From NCBI GenBank assembly GCA_947247005.1, contig OX365946.1, forward strand, positions 48,634,734 through 48,698,733: a DNA stretch of 64,000 nucleotides, written 5' to 3'. The translations under genes and the position numbers were made by a program. Below are positions 36,641 to 48,145 of the stretch, one piece after another. The notes beneath the pieces were generated by a model. The model saw only the letters and a list, made by a program, of their open reading frames with translations. It was not told where the DNA came from and made no database searches. Each line of letters begins with the position of its first letter. Position 1 is the first letter of the stretch. The DNA is from Spisula solida (taxonomy: Eukaryota > Mollusca > Bivalvia > Venerida > Mactridae).

Positions 36641-37425
36641 TGGTTGGCGTTATGTTGTATCACATAACTGGTGAGTTTGAAGTAACTTCCTTTGAGAAGG
36701 CCAATACAAAGTGGTCGTTCAGTAATGTACAGTCACAATACGCGTATATGGCAGTTCCATTTGATGATACAAATATAAAATAAACACTGCAGTATGCTTT
36801 ACGTTTATAAATTGCAAATACCACAAACAATACAAAATCATACAAAGGCATGGGTTATAAATTAGCAGAAGGATTAATGACACATATCTCAGATATGATA
36901 AAATACAGAAAAGTCGAAGCCATACAGACATGGCGTCATCGCCTAGCCACCTAGGCAAAAGTTCGACGCAGAACTATACTTAGTCTAGCAGTTTAACCTC
37001 ATGTAAAGACAACCTCAGTTATAAAAAAACACAGAAATTAATAAGTATAGTTTCACTATTCTGATGTCATTCATATAAGGGCATACTCAATAAGAGATCA
37101 ATGTGTAAGAGTCCAAACTGCTGGTCCTGGTACTTAAGGTTTGCTGTGACAATCATGAAACCAGACCAGATTATGATTCGATCATAGGTCCCCTGTGTAC
37201 GATTTCATTCACGTATAAAACTAAGATATTGAAAACTCGGACTTGAAAGTCAGCACTCATTTGAAACAGCCGAACACAGAAAACAGCAACAACACAGAGG
37301 CTACAATCACAAGACACAACTCCAAACACACAACTGAATGAGAAAATGAAAGTAAAGCGCTGAAAGCTCAAGTTTCAGCTGCTGTCAAAAAGCTGGAAGT
37401 CCTAGTAACAGCTGTAATGTAGGAA
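36641..37425. other. Intergenic, satellite to SINE
   Basis: About 0.8 kb with no recognised gene or repeat. Confidence 0.5.
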
Positions 37426-37438
37426 TTAGAATAGTTCC

Positions 37439-37629
37439 CTTCAGCCACCTCCATAGCCTAGTGGTAGAGCGTCCGCTTAGAGATCCTCGGTTCGATCCCA
37501 GGCCGCGTCATACCAAAGATGAACCGCGTGGCGATGTATTCCATCCGGAACGACGAGGTGTCGAGAGTGATTGATATAAGTTGGAAAAACTTTTTTCACA
37601 ATCGACCTATATTGAATTAGTATAAACGT
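37439..37629 (+). mobile_element. tRNA-derived SINE with 13-bp target duplication
   Basis: A pol III A box (tagcctagtgg, 37454) and B box (ggttcgatcc, 37489) lie in a tRNA-like head, followed by an unrelated body of about 130 bp. The element is flanked by the exact 13-bp direct repeat ttagaatagttcc at 37426-37438 and 37630-37642, the hallmark of LINE-assisted insertion. The A to B spacing is a little short for a working tRNA, and there is no standard acceptor stem, so it is a SINE rather than a tRNA gene. It lies just beyond the stop codon of the ninjurin gene, in opposite orientation, possibly within its 3' UTR. Confidence 0.75.
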
Positions 37630-37672
37630 TTAGAATAGTTCCTTGTACATGATCCGGAATTGTATGTATGCA

Positions 37673-37960
37673 TCAAATTGTTGAAGTACTATTTTGTATG
37701 AGAATGTTGTTACGTATTAAATCAGACTTGGCATTGATCAGTGCCGGTGAATATTGGTTATCCCCTACACCAAACCCAGTAATAAACACGTTGGATACAA
37801 TGATACCAAGTACTAATATATTTCCGCAACGATCAAGGGTTGACGCTAAACTCTTCCTGTTTTCTATTTGTTTGCATACTGTATCTTTTTCTGTCCTTTC
37901 ATAGTCTTCGATAGCCTTTTCTAACGACCATATTGTGATCATGCACAGAGTGAATATTAT
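37673..37960 (-). CDS. NINJ: Ninjurin exon 3 (terminal)
   Basis: Acceptor ctattttcag, entry phase 0. It encodes IIFTLCMITIWSLEKAIEDY, the charged loop, NILVLGIIVSNVFITGFGVG and a C-terminal tail ending ILIQNSTSTI; stop TGA at 37675-37673. The hydrophobic start completes the first helix from exon 2. Confidence 0.88.
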   Translation of the reverse strand: MIFTLCMITIWSLEKAIEDYERTEKDTVCKQIENRKSLASTLDRCGNILVLGIIVSNVFITGFGVGDNQYSPALINAKSDLIRNNILIQNSTSTI

Positions 37961-40005
37961 CTGAAAATAGACAATAAGATATACTTTGACCATTTGAATA
38001 TTTAAAACAATAATTCTTTTTGTGGTGTCATTGGCTAAAACAAATACTAAAACAAATACACTGCGATGGAGTTTCAAACATATCCCTGTTGCATTATTAC
38101 GTGACCAAACCAGGAAAATACTGTACATATGTATTTGTAGAATACTAGATTTTTTAAACTTCTTTAAAATCTAGCCGAGCAAAACTGTAATGAACTTCCA
38201 AATAATTTCATAAATGTGTTTTTTATAACTATAATAGCAGTTTTGATAAACCTTAGTACAGACAGATCGAAGACGATGGAATAATTTCAAAAAATAACCT
38301 TAATCAATTGTTTTGTTTTAAATTTCGACTTCATCAAAAAGTAATTAGAGGATAGAGCGAATGCAATTTAACTTTAATAATATAAATTATAAATCTAGAT
38401 CAAACTGATTCTGCCCGTTGCATGAGTATCAATTCATAACAAGCAAAGTAGAAAAGCCGTCAAAATAAGTTTAGTTTAGTTTAATCATATTTTATTGCAT
38501 GAATTTTTTACAACACAATACATGGTTTGCATACATAATACTATTTGGAAAGAATAGAAGCATAAAATCAAAGTAAACCAGAGCAAGTTTTATAATATCG
38601 CTTTCATTATAAAAGGATTGGGCCACAAGTTATTACAACATTAGATATCGGCCCTCTCCATTAGATATCGGCCCTCTCCATTAGATATCGGCCCTCTCCA
38701 GTCAAAATAAGTATCTCTCAAATCACAAACTTCTCCCATCACACGATTAATCGGATCAAACTTAAACCGGATCATATCCTGAACCGGACCACAATTTGGC
38801 GTCAAACATTCAGCTGATATTTTAAATTTGCGTATCGCAAAAAAAATCAGAATTAAAATCCGCAAAACTAAACCACTGTACGGTAATATACGATAAGGAA
38901 TGTATTTTACCTGCAATGTGATTGACAGGACGATGACACTAAATGTAAGAGTGTAATAATTGTTTTCCTCCGAGTACAGGAGAGCTCTCAACTGTGAAAC
39001 ATTGGCCATCATCAATGCAACATCCATCATCTGATGGACAAAGTTCCTTTTTCCAACGTAAACATTTTGTGTATTTTCATCAGGGAATCCTTTAACCTTA
39101 AACAAGAGCACATACACTTTATAAACGTGTTTAAGTGGGAAAAACATGCGTCTAATGTAATAATGTAAGGATCTCGTCTTATATAACGCTTCAGTGTAAA
39201 CGGAATATATAAAAATATTTTAATAATAACAACAACTTCTTGATTTTGTGTTGACAACATAATACTATTTAACAGCAAATATCAATGTTCAATGTGGTTC
39301 AATATGGATGTCCGACCTTTATGCCATGGTATTTTCCCACAACCTAACGCTATTTCTGGATTAGTCTATGAATTCTCGTCGTTAGAACATCTGCCTGTCG
39401 AGCAGTAGATCCGATCAGAGACTAGCAAAATACCAAATTAGTTTCACTGGTATAGCATTATTACCCAAAACCCGAAATACAAATGAACCAATTAATTGAA
39501 ACCACGCCCCCAACTCCGGGGAAGGGCGGGGATAGAGGTAAAATGTCTCGTGTTTTACCTCGATGTCCCCTCACGGCCGTGTGAGCGCGGGGCTTTTGTT
39601 TCAAGCCAAACTAGCGGGGAGATATAGCTGTGACTTTACCCTTTAGGTATACGGCGGGGCAATTTGCGGGGGTTTACCATCTGTTTGAAAAAGTTAAAAT
39701 ACCCGCCATTCCTTGGGGTGGGGGCCATGGTTTTAATTGACACTACAAAGTACGTGTCACTCTATGTCAGGATGTGTAAATATAGTTACCTGTTGTAATA
39801 AGACATCCGGATAATCCACAACATCGACGCCATCTTCAAGCTCTACGCAAGTACTTTCCCCAGGTTCAACCACACTACCTTTCTCCGTAAGAGTTCCTTC
39901 GGGTATCATGCTTTCGGTATATAACGCGTCTTCCTCTGGGAGAGTTCCTACTGGAGTAGTATTGCCTTTGTAAAAAGAATCCATGTGTATATCGTGGTCA
40001 TGCAT
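37673..40005 (-). CDS. NINJ: Ninjurin-family protein, 3 exons
   Basis: Exons 39790-40005, 38911-39096 and 37673-37960 (all phase 0) give 229 residues. Seen: an acidic N-terminal part of about 80 residues, then NVYVGKRNFVHQMMDVALMM then ANVSQLRALL, the conserved ninjurin amphipathic segment; a first hydrophobic helix split by intron 2 (TFSVIVLSITLQ then IIFTLCMITIW); a polar loop rich in charged residues; and a second helix LVLGIIVSNVFITGFGV, the ninjurin signature. Known: ninjurins are small plasma-membrane proteins acting in adhesion, and vertebrate NINJ1 oligomerises to rupture membranes in lytic cell death. The basic pair and Asp in the KRNFVHQMMD segment fall where I recall functional Lys and Asp in NINJ1. 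The N-terminal part is longer than in vertebrate ninjurins of about 150 residues. Confidence 0.88.
38641..38700. repeat. 20-bp triplication in ninjurin intron
   Basis: Three exact head-to-tail copies of a 20-bp unit, ttagatatcggccctctcca, in the intron between ninjurin exons 2 and 3. Confidence 0.95.
38911..39096 (-). CDS. NINJ: Ninjurin exon 2
   Basis: 186 nt; acceptor tgtttaag, donor gtaaaa, phase 0 at both ends. It encodes VKGFPDENTQNVYVGKRNFV, then the core MMDVALMMANVSQLRALLYS and the start of the first helix to SITLQ. The acceptor is weak but is the one that keeps frame with exon 1 and starts right before the conserved domain. Confidence 0.82.
39790..40005 (-). CDS. NINJ: Ninjurin exon 1
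   Basis: The ATG at 40005 opens 72 codons ending DYPDVLLQQ before the donor gtaact. The sequence is acidic and contains two PEGTL/PVGTL-like repeats. A second Met at residue 8 is possible. This part has no recognised domain; it is joined to exon 2 by matching phase 0 junctions and position. Confidence 0.7.
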
Positions 40006-43000
40006 TATGTTAAGCTACAGTATGACAGATGATAACAGTAGGCAGAATGGATCAGAGTAAAGTTAGACCCTGTAGCATTTGACTTTATTCGACGTTTGTT
40101 CGGAATTCCCAAACTTCCAAGAACGGAAAAGGACAGAATTAGACAATGGGGAAATTAAGTTTCACTTCGCCTCTTTTCGTAAAACAGTACTTGTATCATT
40201 TATAATGCGAACCACGACGCGTGGGCCGATAAATAATTGCACTGATGTTATGTCAAGTGGTATAACTATATCTAAGGCCATACCAAATCGTTTCGTCGTT
40301 TAGCGTCCGCAGGCTGATAGGTTTGGGGCTCTTGAGAAGGAAAAAAACAACGATTTTCTAGTAATAAATTTGTATTATTTAAGCATATCCTTCGATCCTA
40401 TTCAATGAGATTCGTAAAGATTGTGTGCAATATTAAATATTGACTTTAAATACGTATAAGCTCAGTATTAGTTTTTATTTCACACAAATACGTTTTCAGT
40501 TATTTCAGTAAGTTATTATGATTGGCAATGCATGAAAGCTTAATTTGTTAGACATATAATGATAAGGATAGAAGTCGGTATGACTTGGGTTTTTTTTCGA
40601 GGGCTTCGTTTTCTCTCTCATGGTAGCTAGGTGGACGCTAAACAAATAAAAAGATTCGGTAAGGCCTACCTACCACCACATGTATGACAAGCGTGTACTT
40701 TAAAAGTACAACATACAAGTATATCAACCGTAATTACTTTAAGTACGTTCAAGAGGCTAACATTACGAATAACGGCTCGGTTTTAATGCGTTTTACATAA
40801 ACCGAGTGTAGCGATATTGTCCCGACTGCCTTAATACTGTAAATTCATAATTTTTCGAGGGAGTTGAAATTTCGTTGATTTCCGTTATTAAACACGACTA
40901 CGACATCTTATCCCCACGACAATCGACCTTTCAAATACAGAACATGGGTTTACTCTTACATGTATTAATCCACGAATTTATGACCGCCCGAAAAATGCAT
41001 TTTGATCAAAATCCACGAAATTTAATACCCACGAAAATATGTGATTTTACAGTACTTGATTATACATTGTTCAAGCCCTGAGAGTCACATGGATACCTAA
41101 GCTGGGTAGAACTGGGTTGGACTGTATGGAATTAGGAACAACGGAACACGAAGTATTTAAATTAAATGGGCATTCATTCGTAAAATGCGATAAACCCATA
41201 AAATATAGCACATTTTTTGTTTGTTTATGTTCTAACATAGATTACTGTGCGGTCAATAAACACTGGCATAAACAACAAAGACGTGCACATGGTGTGAAGA
41301 GGTACTGTTGTCAGTCTACGTACGCCGTAGTCGTCACCGTCCGTCGACAACTTTTAAGCTGATGTACACAAAATTGGCCACCTTAATTCTCCCAACACCA
41401 ATTATGTGTGTGTTGTTTCAATTGTTGTTTCAATTGTTTTTTTCTCTCACGAGAAGAATATAACTATAGACAATAAGACATCTAGGAGGAACAAACACTT
41501 ATACAGGAAAGAGAACAATAACGATTACGTAGAAACAATTAATGAAATGTTTACGCATTGCGCAATTTGTGAAAAATCCGGTTTAGTTTTACATGCAGTG
41601 TCGGTCTATATATTTTAAGGAGCGCTATTTAAAACAAAAACGTGACGGTCGTGATAATATAAATTCTCTAATGAAGAATACACATCGGTTTGTCGTTATA
41701 TTTGACAAAAATTCTATAATATTATTAGTGATATTCTATTTTATAAATCACAAAATAATGATATAAAAATTTAGCCTGTTAGATATTACGGTGTGGTGGA
41801 TTTTGCGAGGTGTTCTAATTATAGAAACTGTATGTTGCAATATTGTGGTATAACACAGCTTTGTAATCGATATTGTCTTCTCTAGACGCCTGTTACAAAG
41901 AGAAAACAACACGGCCAACATATAATACATAAAAATATATATAATAATCATGATATAGTCGTTGAGAAATGCCCATTCCAATGTACACTGATATAACAAT
42001 GTATAGAGTGAATAAAATGAATTTTATATTTATCTGTGCTTTACTTTATTTCTGTCTCCATGATATGCACGGACACTTGTTCACGAACTTTATACGAAGA
42101 ATAAGAACACATCGGTATTAACAATCTGAAAAACGCAGAAGGAAACAGGGCATCAAATTGTTTTGTGTATGACGTCATTGTTCTCTATCATGGTTGTAAA
42201 GGGTGTTTTCAGATTGTCATGGAATGAACTTGATTGTTACGCCATATATCTTAGCTTCAAATGCTGAATTTCCAGCAATATTTAATGCATATCGGCCGAG
42301 GTATGGGCAAATACATACATGCATACATATAACCTACATTCGTGTAAGTGTTGGGTGTTCAAAGCCGCTCAAGTGTAAGTTGATAGCTCATCAAACGTAT
42401 CTACAAAAGCAGCAAGGAAAAGAAAAATTAATAAACATAAATATAAAAGTAAATGATTAAGAAAGTGTTTTTGAGACATGAACGGATAGATAATTTGCTT
42501 CAGATTTTATATTATAGATCTACAGAATGTATTAAGAAAATATGAAACCCAAAGTATCTATATACGATTCTTGTTTCTTATACCTGGGTATTGATATACA
42601 AAGTGACAACCAGTGGTGTATTGGTCAATACTGATTTCATTGTTCATTCAAACAATTAGATCCCTGTTTGGCACTTTGTATATGAATGGCTACGTCTCAC
42701 TAAAATGTCTCTATACCGGTTGTTATACAACGCTTTTGAGTTCTGAGTAGTTAAAAATAAATCGTCAGAACGACGCACCGTTGCTAAACAAATCGATTAC
42801 TACGGCTTTTTAATACTTTATTTCGATTCTAGCATGATTTAAGCGCGAAATTATATACTTAACGTCAAATGTTTCGGAACAAAGTTTCCATATTCCACTT
42901 AATATTCACTTTACACGTTCTGCAAACATATCTATAATAAAAAGGACAGACTTATGTTTGAATTAAGCAAGACATACGCACTTAAAAAGAATACCAAAAC

Positions 43001-43014
43001 ATAATCGTGTATAA
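40006..43014. other. Intergenic, no gene seen
   Basis: 3 kb upstream of ninjurin. A tRNA-SINE-like scrap may be present near 40290 (gtttagcgtccgcaggctga), but it is too short to call. The ninjurin promoter should lie at the left end; no clear TATA or initiator can be assigned. Confidence 0.5.
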
Positions 43015-43152
43015 GAGATGCTGAAGGCTAGTGTTTCACCACGCATGTTAATTAACATGCGTGGTTTCACTAAGGCCGCTTTCTGTCGCGTTAAACTGTC
43101 ATGTCTATATCATTACTAGACTGTGGTATCAGCTCAAACAGACAGATCGTGC
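43015..43152 (+). repeat. Dispersed repeat R1, copy 1
   Basis: This segment, from gagatgctgaaggct to agctcaaacagacagatc, matches the reverse strand of 57570-57676 at roughly 80 to 85 percent by eye. It carries a 31-bp insertion absent from the other copy. Short open frames in both copies share SVALNCHVYII-like words, but no known domain. Confidence 0.7.
43040..43063. mobile_element. 24-bp perfect palindrome flanked by 7-bp direct repeats
   Basis: The 24 bases cacgcatgttaa and its reverse complement ttaacatgcgtg form a perfect palindrome. They are flanked by gtttcac at 43033-43039 and again at 43064-43070. The paralogous copy near 57650 lacks the palindrome and one of the repeats. That is the pattern of an insertion with a 7-bp target duplication, although a repair event could produce it too. 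Confidence 0.6.
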
Positions 43153-43410
43153 ATATGACATACCACTTGATGACTGGTCAATGGTCAATACAGCTGATAT
43201 AGACATGCATTCTGCTAAACCTTTAGCACGATATTCAGCGACATTGCTGTGGCTTAACCGTAGTCAACTATTCTGTTAAATCAATATTAAACATTCATTC
43301 AAATTGTGTTTTTAAGAAGCCGACACCGTTTTTAAAAAATCACCATTTGGGTCAAACCATGTTACGTTCACTTATCACTTATAGTCAAAGAACGACATTG
43401 TTTATTTAAG

Positions 43411-43570
43411 AAATAAAACTCTGTTCTTGTATATTGTCGGTGAATAAAACACGGGCAGGAGTTCGGATGCGGAAAAATTAAATCACGAGTGAGCACTCGT
43501 GATTTAATTTTCTCCGAACGAGTGCCCGTGTTTTATTCACCGACAATATACAAGAACAGAGTTTTTATTT
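43411..43570. mobile_element. Near-perfect 160-bp palindrome (foldback element)
   Basis: The left arm aactctgttcttgtatattg ... cacgggca is repeated in reverse complement at the right end, about 47 bp each with one indel. The centre is the perfect 15-bp pair attaaatcacgagtg / cactcgtgatttaat separated by only two bases (43492-43493). Almost the whole segment can form a hairpin or cruciform. No protein is encoded. Likely a foldback/MITE copy. Confidence 0.85.
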
Positions 43571-43803
43571 CGATTCTAAATACGATAATATCCCTCACTA
43601 TTTAACTGCGCGCATTCCATTTTCACCCATTTGACATTGAACATAATTCCACGCTGAAATTGAATGGCTTATTAGCTGGTACAATTACCTCCCTCGTTAA
43701 TGAAAACGACCTTCGTAATTTTCTGAAGGAAATACCACATTTTAAACATTGAAACAATTTTAATAACACGAGCATATGGTATCTATTTCATAAAATGAAA
43801 AAT

Positions 43804-44039
43804 ATAAATGAATTGATTATCAGAAGCTTTAATAAAACTTGGTTTCTAGACTATATTGGAGTTTCTAAAAATAGATGCGTCATAGCTGTAACACTGGATT
43901 CTCGTGCAACTCGCCTTGTCATCGTGACTCGTAGAATTTTTTACTATAAAGTTTACGTTCATTCATTCATATATATGTCACGTGATACTGGGCGTAAATA
44001 GAAACAGCCAATTTGATAGGTATGTTTTATGGGGGTAAT
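43804..44039 (+). repeat. Duplicated segment A, original-position copy
   Basis: These 236 bp recur at 50583-50818 with only one difference that I can see (c or g in ctagactat/ctagagtat). An open frame of about 65 codons is shared by both copies but shows no known domain. Confidence 0.9.
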
Positions 44040-44298
44040 GATTCACAAGGTAATATTTGAGTTGTGGCAATTCACAAGGTAATATTAACCAAATGCAGAG
44101 TTTGATTGGTACAAGATCAAGTAAAAATACAAGTAAAAATATTGTGATACAATCATATCTCAATAATTTAATTCATCATTGACAAAGAGGTCCAATGATC
44201 TAGTTTTTTGATAGGCCAGTCAGGTAAAGGTGGCAGGGATACACAAAAATAAAGTAAAATGATAATTCAAATTTAGCAATTCAAATTTAAGGGCACTG

Positions 44299-45415
44299 TT
44301 GAGCTGGACAGAATGCGTCCTGGTTCTTTTCTCGGTCTGGATTCCAAAATATACTGGACAAGTTCCAACTTGCTTAAATTTCAACAAAGGGTTTTGTAAA
44401 TTCATAAACTGCAAGTTCCCTCATATTTGCTCAATATGCTATACTTCACATCATGGTAAATTGTCGTGTCAGGGGAGACAATCGGACATATTTAATTCAT
44501 ATAGTCAGCACAGCAGTCCTTTTGAGGCTCATAGTCATACAGGGCAAGTAGAGATCCATATTCCAGGCCAGTATTTACCTGGCGAGGTTCCAATCATTTT
44601 ATGCAACTGGCACAGTCACCTACTGTTAATGTGTCTAAACACAAAGGAGGAACTTCTTGATTGTGATGAGGCAGAATCGCGATTTATTTAATGGTTTTTC
44701 ATTAACATGCCCTACTAGTCAATCAGTAAAAAACGACATTTACCCATCTTTCTGCACTGTCCATTAAACCAGTTTTGATGATGCTGTTCATATGGTACAA
44801 GAACTGTGTCATAAATTTATGTGAAGTATCTCAGATAGATGTTAAAAGTGCATTTAGGTCTCTAGCCAGTGAATATGAAAGATTTTGACTCATTGGGCTT
44901 TACATTAATTTTGACGAATACTACTAGTTCCGTAAGTGTTTACCATTTGGATAAGTATTGTTGTAATGTGTTTAACAGGTTTGAAGATACTCATGTGGTA
45001 AAAAAGAAAGAAAGGTAAACCTCAATCAGGTCCGTGTTAGCGTTTAATGCAAGATTTTAGCAATGCACACAGCAGCTAGGCAATCCCAGAAAACAGAAAG
45101 CCCAGTCCACGCAATAGTCATTATAACTAAAAAATTTTGGTTTAGAATTAGATTCTGATGAAATTTAATGGTGATTGCCGCAGCAAAGCTTAATGAACTA
45201 TTGGTTCAATGAAACATTGTAAAAAATAAAGAAATGCAGAGTTTGATTGGTGTTCTGAATTTCGCATGATGGGCAATTATCCCAGGTCGACTCGTCCTTT
45301 CTTAGACTACTTATAAATTATATTTGTGGTCATACTAAACCACACCATCATTAAGAGTTAAGCTGGTATTAAGCTTGGCCTTATTATGTGGAAATAATTA
45401 TTCTCCCAGTTCAAT
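44299..45415 (+). pseudogene. Degraded DIRS-type retrotransposon
   Basis: Several pieces in changing frames. At 44299-44691 an open frame has a Cys/His finger-like segment CLNFNKGFCKFINCKFPHIC then SICYTSHHGKLSC. At 44774 DDAVHMVQEL; at 44832 IDVKSAFRSL, fitting reverse transcriptase motif A, followed by in-frame stops and KCLPFG; at 45234 MQSLIGVLNFA, a stop, then WAIIPGRLVLS, typical of the region after the polymerase motifs in DIRS-like elements. Stops and frame changes show it is dead. No tyrosine recombinase or terminal repeats were found; the right part is followed directly by the pogo-like MITE at 45420. Confidence 0.65.
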
Positions 45416-45419
45416 TGTA

Positions 45420-46208
45420 CAGTGTAATCTGAGAAAACCGACACGTGGGAAAACCGGAATGTTGTCCAAACCGACCAAATATTTTGGTCCCGAAATTTCT
45501 CTTCTTTAACTCAATGTAAAAGCTGTTTGGAAAACCGGAACCTTGCGAAATCTGAATACCGACGGCTACTTTGTCCCCCAACTAGTAATAATACACACAA
45601 ATCAAAGCTTAAATACCGAACAAACAAATTACCAAACAATCAATGTGTGAAAAACTGTATAGAGAACCGTCGTAGGCCTCTGCTACGAAGGTGTTAATTG
45701 CCCATTTAAATCTTGTCGATAGAAGTGTAACGTAATAATTACGAAGGCGTGATATTTACTCTTACTCTTTACGATGAGCTCTCTTTCATGTAACACTGTG
45801 TGCTTTCAGCAGAGCGTATTGAATAAAATAGTTTAACTCGCTTTTATCTTAAGTCATGCTATGAATTGTTTGTTCTTTAGGTCTATCGTGTTTTAATATG
45901 TCCACTTAAATTTTAGTAATTTTCACGATGCGTTAATTTTACGATGACACTTTATTTTGTGATACTTCGGATATCATCGTTGACATTATAACGATTGGTA
46001 TGAATAAAAGGTATTTTTGTATTTATATTTGTTATTAGAAGCCCCTCATGAAACATCCGACACATGTTATGCACATATTGGCGCCTGATACTAAACAACA
46101 CCAATCAAGGCCAACTACAACGCATTTAAATTTCACAATACCGAACTCTTGTGAAATCCGAACAAATCAGGCGGTCCGAAGGGTGTTCGGTTTTCTCAGA
46201 TTACACTG
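45420..46208. mobile_element. Pogo/Tigger-like MITE, 789 bp with TA duplication
   Basis: The left end cagtgtaatctgagaaaacc and the right end ggttttctcagattacactg are exact inverted repeats of about 22 bp. TA lies on both sides (45418-45419 and 46209-46210). Inside each end the motif aaaaccgga/ttcggttt recurs, as in pogo-type termini with subterminal repeats. No transposase frame is present. It abuts the DIRS relic. Confidence 0.75.
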
Positions 46209-47240
46209 TATTATTAAGTCTTTCATGACCGCTTTTGGTCATATAAAGATGGCGACAGTGGCGAAGGTTTCGGGCTTCGGAATATTCTTTGCAAATACAT
46301 GGTTTTCTGAAAAGTGATATAATCATAAATGTTATTGTCAGTAATGAGTGACATAAAATCAGCTATTCTGAGAATATTACAGTGCTTGAACTATTTCCAA
46401 TTACCATATAAATATTGACACGGGGTGAACAATTCAGAATTATGAAGATATGCTTAAGATCAGATACCTTGTGTGCCATGTCGGTCATGTCATAAAAATG
46501 ACCTCAAAGCCTCCTTTTATCTGGAATTGTCATGGAGCTTTACATTAAAATGTTTGGACTTCAATATAGTAGTTAGAGCTGAGCATGTACTTTGAGCAAA
46601 GAGGGGGAAAAACGAATGCTTTGTCTTGCATTCTGGACAGATTCTGATTACTTGGTCCAAAAGCAAGTCCAGACCCATGCATAATAGAGTCCCAACTTTG
46701 GCAAATATTCAATGACAAGCTGCTTAAGACTGATTAAGTCAGCTGTTTCAGATTATAATGGAATATAAAATTGCCATTAACCATTTTAATAATTTCAGAG
46801 CAATTATATAATTTTTTTTTTATAGTTTATTCTAAGAATGACCAATTCACATTGGATACATTATATTGGAGCTATAACTTACTAGGAATTTGGATAATAT
46901 GGGATACAGTATATTGGAGCTATAATGTACTTACTGGGAATTTGGATAATATGGGATAGAATATAATGGAGATATTGTTTTTGTATAGAGCATTCTGTTA
47001 TGTGAAGAATTACGCTCTATCGACTATCAGGCTGCATATGGGGGTATTTGTTTGTCCCAAGCTTCGTTTTAATAACCCATCAATAAAAAAAAAAAAAAAT
47101 AATAATAATAAATAAACGTAAAATTATTGATGCATATTCTGGTACATAAGAATGTAATTATTACCAAAAGATTCATGCAAGGATACCCCTATAATTTTGG
47201 GGGACAAAGTGTAACATTTAAGTGTGCTACACTTTGTTGT
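46209..47240. other. Intergenic with partial 52-bp repeats
   Basis: At 46853-46960 there are two units related to the gatacagtatattggagcta repeats of segment B, so part of B's repeat exists here too. A homopolymer A run and aat repeats lie at about 47086-47112. No gene was seen. Confidence 0.6.
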
Positions 47241-48070
47241 GGCGGAAAATCATAGGCGGCTGTGGTGGGATGGTGCCACTCTCAATTTTATACATTTATT
47301 TCGTAAATTATACAATATTTAGCATAGGTATGGATGCTTTTATCCTCTCCATAATATGGCTCAAGGAATAGCTAATTTCCTTGTGATTACCAATTTGGAA
47401 GGATATCATCTATGCTTTGCACATTTCTTAAATTTGCATTAGTATACTTTGGGTCTGCTCGGAACAGGTGGGCCTAAAGTGGAGACAATTTTATGGAGAT
47501 ATTTTAACTTATTTACGGAGATAGGATATTGACTGGAATCCGAGATTGGATGGAATACGTTATAGATATTTAACAGAAAGAACATTTACTGGGGAATTGG
47601 GATACAGTATATTGGAGCTATAATATACTTACTGGGAATTTGGATAATATAGGATACAGTATATTGGAGCTATAATATACTTACTGGAATTTGGGTAATA
47701 TGGGATACAGTATATTGGAGCTATAATATACTTGGAGATATTGGAATATGCAGATAGGCTGGAAGGCTTGTCAGTTAAGGGATACCTAATATAACATGAA
47801 AATCTAAGTAGGCGGCACCATCCTATCCTCAGCACGTGCCTTTATTCCATTAAAATTACATGAATTCCATATGGCAATTACAAACACTTAAACACTTTGT
47901 AGTTGATTACCAATGGAATTAAGCTAAGGACTTCTTCAGTGCGGTCAAACTATGCCACTTACTTATAATTTATTGATTACTGAAACATGGAAAATGATGA
48001 TTGGATTAAATGCAGAAATTTGGAAATCATAACTTGTGTTGTTAAATATATAAGTTTAGTCTTAAAATAA
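47241..48070 (+). repeat. Duplicated segment B, copy 1
   Basis: 830 bp, from ggcggaaaatc to cttaaaataa, repeated at 49759-50586. The only clear differences are small indels in cgtaaattatacaa/cgtaataaacaa. It contains three internal tandem units of 51 to 52 bp (gatacagtatattggagcta at 47601, 47653 and 47704). No domain is recognisable in the short shared - strand frame. Confidence 0.92.
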
Positions 48071-48145
48071 TATGGCTTATTGTTATCTACAATAATGCCC
48101 CAGTTATTTTAGCAAAACTTTGGAATGGATTTTGAATTGTAAAAA

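Noticed and set aside
37454..37500. A functional tRNA gene
   Set aside because: A and B boxes are present, but spacing is short, no acceptor stem closes and 13-bp target duplications flank a longer unit: it is a SINE.
39370..39430. Possible SINE scrap (gttagaacatctgcctgtcg)
   Set aside because: Only a short tRNA-like stretch without a body, second box or target duplication.
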